Positions 4,958-7,222 of a stretch of 7,222 nt of DNA are shown piece after piece. This DNA is from DASRHY01 sp046765875. Its GTDB lineage: Bacteria > Actinomycetota > Actinomycetes > Propionibacteriales > Kribbellaceae. Made by a program: the position numbers and the translations under genes. Position 1 is the first letter of the stretch. Each line of letters begins with the position of its first letter. The stretch lies in contig JBKPSJ010000100.1 in the NCBI GenBank assembly GCA_046765875.1, positions 1-7,222 on the forward strand. The letters are read 5' to 3'. Below the pieces are notes generated by a model. The model was given only the letters and a program-made list of their open reading frames with translations. It was not told where the DNA came from and did no database searches.

Positions 4958-5344
4958 ATGAACCAGTACCTACTGTCGGTGTACGAGGTCGAAGGTCAGG
5001 TGGACGTGGCGCCGTCCACGCCCGAGGAGATGCAGGCCTTCCTTGGCCGGGTGATTGCCTTGGAGGAGGAGATGGATCGGGCTGGGGCGTTCGAGTTCGG
5101 TGGGGCGCTGCACGGTCCGGCCGCGGCCACCGTTGTTCGCGGTGGCACTGGCCTGGACAAGGTGACCACCGACGGGCCGTTCATCGAGGCGAAGGAGCAC
5201 ATCGGCGGGTTCTACATCATCAACGCTGCGGACCTCGACGAGGCGTTGCAGTGGGCGGAAAAGGTCGTTGAGGCCACCAACCACGACATCGAGGTGCGGC
5301 CGTTCCGGGCCACCGGCCGAGTCCGGGCTGGCGGGGGGCACTGA
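4958..5344 (+). CDS. YCII-related / DGPF-domain protein
   Basis: Small cytosolic ferredoxin-like fold protein of 128 residues, normal for the family. The family signature DGPF is at 72-75 (KVTTDGPFIEAKEHIGGFYI), preceded by FEFGGALHGPA (46-55), followed by DLDEALQWAEK (92-102) and the closing strand IEVRPFR (111-117). YCII-like proteins carry a conserved His/Asp pair of suspected catalytic use, but for DGPF proteins no reaction is established to my knowledge. The start is fixed by a strong GAGGAGAAG Shine-Dalgarno (4947-4955). The ECF42 sigma gene begins 12 bases after its stop, so the two form an operon. In this arrangement the DGPF protein is the usual target gene of the sigma factor and may take part in signalling to it (inference). 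Confidence 0.92.
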   Translation: MNQYLLSVYEVEGQVDVAPSTPEEMQAFLGRVIALEEEMDRAGAFEFGGALHGPAAATVVRGGTGLDKVTTDGPFIEAKEHIGGFYIINAADLDEALQWAEKVVEATNHDIEVRPFRATGRVRAGGGH

Positions 5345-5356
5345 CGGAGCCGGCGG

Positions 5357-6598
5357 ATGTACGACGTCGAGCGCGCGTTCCGGGAGGCGCACGGTCAGGC
5401 TGTGGCGACCCTGACCCGGCTCTTCGGTGACCTCACGCTCGCCGAGGACGCCGTCCAGGACGCGTTCGTCATCGCCGCGGACCGGTGGCCGACCGACGGT
5501 GTCCCGGACAACCCGGCCGGCTGGATCGTCACCACCGCACGGAACCGGGCCATCGACGTCGTTCGCCGGAACCGGCGGGGACGCCAGCTCACCGAGCGGG
5601 CCGCGGCCGACCACCTGTGGGCCGACCCCCGCCCCGGCCTACAGGCGCCGGCCCCGCTGCCCGACGACCAGTTGCGGCTCATCTTCACCTGCTGCCACCC
5701 GGCGCTGCGGGTCGAGCAGCAGGTGGCGCTGACCCTGCGTCTGGTCGCCGGGCTCACCCCTGTCGAGGTAGCCGCGGCGTTCCTGGTCAGCGAGGAGACC
5801 ATGGCCAAGCGGCTGGTGCGCGCCAAGTACAAGATCAAGGCCGCGAACATCCCGTTCCGGGTGCCCGAAGGCGCCGACCTGCCGCGCCGCGTGCGGGCGG
5901 TGCTGTCGGTGCTCTACCTGATCTACAACGCCGGCGCCGATGACGTCCGGCGGCGGGACCTGCGGGCCGAGGCGATCTGGCTGACCCGGATGCTGGTCGG
6001 GCTGATGCCCGACGAATCCGAAGCCGCCGGTCTGCTGGCCTTGATGTTGCTCAGCGATGCCCGGATGCCGGCCCGCGGCGACGCCGCCCAGGTCGTGCTG
6101 CTCAAGGACCAGGACCGGTCACTGTGGGATCGCTCCCTGATCGTCGAGGGGCAAGAACTGGTGCTGGCCTGCCTGCGGCGCCGCCGACCAGGCCCGTTCC
6201 AGCTTCAGGCGGCAATCCAGGCGCTGCACTGTGCCGCACCCAGCTATGAACAGACCGATTGGGCAGCGATCGTCCGGTTCTACGATCGGCTGTTCGCGGC
6301 CATGCCGACCCCGGTGGTGGCACTGAACCGGGCGGTTGCAGTCGCCGAGATCGACGGACCTGAGGCAGGCCTGATCTTGCTCGACGGCCTCGCGCGGGAG
6401 TTGGACGGCTACCACCTGCAGCACGCCTCCCGCGGGTCGATGCTCGAGCGGCTGGGACGCCGCGCCGAGGCCGCCGACGCATATGACCGTGCCGCGGGGC
6501 TCGCACGAACCGACGCCGACATCAGGTTCCTCACCCGGCGGCACACAGACCTCACCACGGACCACCCAACGCGCGCCGTCTCGACAGACGCCTGCTGA
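5357..6598 (+). CDS. ECF42-group RNA polymerase sigma factor with C-terminal DUF6596/TPR-like extension
   Basis: Sigma factor that directs RNA polymerase to a small set of promoters, most likely its own operon. The 413 residues match the usual 400-420. Region 2 spans about 5-73 (AEDAVQDAF for core binding, then PAGWIVTTARNRAIDVVRR for -10 recognition). A linker carries the group-typical LIFTCCHPAL (108-117). Region 4 spans about 104-160 with the helix-turn-helix LTPVEVAAAFLVSEETMAKRL. From about 178 comes the helical extension (AVLSVLYLIYNAG, then a DUF6596-like part) and TPR-like helices at about 320-385 (VVALNRAVAVAEIDGPEAGL, EAADAYDRAAGLA). In ECF42 the extension is reported to be needed for activity, and no anti-sigma gene is present here, consistent with control through the extension. 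Start: ATG at 5357, 12 bases after the DGPF stop, with a weak G-rich ribosome site. The gene looks intact. Confidence 0.93.
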   Translation: MYDVERAFREAHGQAVATLTRLFGDLTLAEDAVQDAFVIAADRWPTDGVPDNPAGWIVTTARNRAIDVVRRNRRGRQLTERAAADHLWADPRPGLQAPAPLPDDQLRLIFTCCHPALRVEQQVALTLRLVAGLTPVEVAAAFLVSEETMAKRLVRAKYKIKAANIPFRVPEGADLPRRVRAVLSVLYLIYNAGADDVRRRDLRAEAIWLTRMLVGLMPDESEAAGLLALMLLSDARMPARGDAAQVVLLKDQDRSLWDRSLIVEGQELVLACLRRRRPGPFQLQAAIQALHCAAPSYEQTDWAAIVRFYDRLFAAMPTPVVALNRAVAVAEIDGPEAGLILLDGLARELDGYHLQHASRGSMLERLGRRAEAADAYDRAAGLARTDADIRFLTRRHTDLTTDHPTRAVSTDAC

Positions 6599-6650
6599 AC
6601 CACGCCGCCCGCCGGTCCGGTCGATGGCCTAGCTACGGGAGGAGTACTCG

Positions 6651-6720
6651 GTACGACCGGGTGCGACCGGGTGCGACCGGGTGCGACCGGGTGCGACCGG
6701 GTGCGACCGGGTGCGACTGG
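6651..6720 (+). repeat. Array of seven 10-bp tandem repeats (consensus GTGCGACCGG)
   Basis: Five exact copies of GTGCGACCGG (6661-6710) are flanked by one variant on each side: GTACGACCGG (6651-6660) and GTGCGACTGG (6711-6720). The next bases, GTTACAAGG, may be a decayed eighth unit. The array lies 52 bases after the sigma-factor stop and before the convergent kelch gene. The 10-bp period is close to one DNA turn, so any bound protein would sit on one face. Open frames through it are an artefact of the stop-free unit. It is probably a slippage minisatellite; a regulatory or terminating role is open. Confidence 0.9.
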
Positions 6721-6871
6721 GTTACAAGGATCATCACGGGGAGTCCTCCGGATCATGGCCGTCAAGACTCCTGGCGTGGAAGTCCCACAGGCTGGCGCGA
6801 GCTGACGTCCGCGGCCGTACGCGGGTCCGACCTACCTACCTGCGGCTGCGCCTCTGCAACAAGGAACGCGG
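6721..6871. other. Intergenic segment between repeat array and kelch gene
   Basis: Convergent intergenic space. I see a short direct repeat GGATCAT on either side of GGAGTCCTCC, but no strong stem with a T-tract and no convincing gene. Open frames here continue from the repeats and lack ribosome sites and family motifs. Confidence 0.4.
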
Positions 6872-7222
6872 CTATGGGGTGAAGAGTTCGGCGTTGGGGA
6901 TGGGTTCGTCGCAGGAGTAGGGGCCGCAGTACTTGGTTTGGCGGCCGCCGGTGTACAGGACCTGTCCGTTGGGCAGCAGGGCGCCGCCGGCGGAGGCGTA
7001 GGGGTAGACCATCGGCCCGGTCGCAGTCCAGGTGCCGCTGAGGGGGAAGTAGACATCGCCGGTGCCGCCGCCAGCGACGAGCACGCGGCCGTCTGCCAGC
7101 AGCACCGCGGGACCGCCGTGGGGCGCAGTCATGCTGCCGGTGGCGCTCCAGCTGTTCGAGGCAGGGTTGTAGAGCTCGGCGGAGGTGAGTGCGCTGGGGT
7201 TGCCGCCGCCCGCGAGTAGCAC
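6872..7222 (-). CDS. Kelch-repeat / galactose-oxidase-like beta-propeller protein, C-terminal part (5' end outside window)
   Basis: The minus-strand frame enters at 7222 and stops with TAG at 6874-6872. Seen: VLLAGGGNPSALTSAELYNP, then SNSWSATGSM, AVLLADGRVLVAGGG, GTWTATGPM, GALLPNGQVLYTGGR and the closing PNAELFTP. These are about three kelch blades, each with the pattern LxDGxVLxxGG ... AELYxP ... WxxTGxM. Kelch propellers of this type in actinobacteria are usually exported and are either adhesin-like or copper-radical oxidase relatives; the visible part contains no recognisable copper ligands. A CGPYSC segment in the last blade could form a disulfide, which would suit an extracellular protein. 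The N-terminus and signal peptide, if any, lie beyond the window, so the function cannot be settled. Confidence 0.85.
   Translation of the reverse strand: MLLAGGGNPSALTSAELYNPASNSWSATGSMTAPHGGPAVLLADGRVLVAGGGTGDVYFPLSGTWTATGPMVYPYASAGGALLPNGQVLYTGGRQTKYCGPYSCDEPIPNAELFTP

Noticed and set aside
4970..5614. Minus-strand open frame over the DGPF and sigma genes
   Set aside because: Complement of two well-supported genes; composition not protein-like.
6651..6720. CRISPR array
   Set aside because: Units are 10 bp and directly adjacent without spacers, so it is a minisatellite.
6661..6920. Plus-strand open frames running through the repeats toward the kelch gene
   Set aside because: They exist because the repeat unit has no stop in any frame; no ribosome site, no family motif.

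Overview
The window is high-GC DNA with strong G/C bias at third codon positions, frequent GTG starts and TANNNT-type -10 boxes. This fits an actinobacterium, possibly of the Micromonosporaceae type, but the family is a guess. No RNA gene, CRISPR array or insertion sequence was seen.

Left part (1-2069, plus strand): the 3' end of an NAD-dependent sugar epimerase, an intact family 2 glycosyltransferase, and a DUF2064 (TIGR04282-like) glycosyltransferase-type protein joined to it by a TGATG overlap. This looks like an envelope-glycan cluster. A broken piece of an OmpR-type response regulator lies antisense between the first two genes. The DUF2064 gene has lost its 3' end and now runs into the antisense strand of the next gene.

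Middle part (1934-3233, minus strand): a membrane-anchored SRPBCC protein preceded by a frameshifted haloacid-dehalogenase type II gene. A 14-bp tandem duplication sits at their boundary.

Right of the middle (3234-4957): three closely spaced dyad symmetries precede a small secreted protein. Then follows a gene graveyard: a C-terminal DUF1801 scrap, an unidentified minus-strand remnant, and a WYL/YafY-type regulator with two frameshifts and no WYL domain.

Right part (4958-6598, plus strand): an intact two-gene module of a YCII/DGPF-domain protein and an ECF42-type sigma factor with a long C-terminal helical extension. A candidate ECF promoter (TGTCCT, 17 bp, CGTC) and a small 5'-UTR hairpin lie upstream, which suggests autoregulation. 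Behind it is an array of seven 10-bp tandem repeats, and the window ends in the C-terminal part of a kelch/galactose-oxidase-like protein on the minus strand.

The intact functions are the glycosyltransferase, SRPBCC protein, secreted small protein, DGPF protein and ECF sigma factor; the epimerase and kelch genes are cut by the window edges. At least six genes between 660 and 4800 are broken, so the region reads as an accessory locus undergoing deletion. I see no clearly new system. The most testable items are the ECF42 promoter, the helically phased repeat array and the operator cluster.
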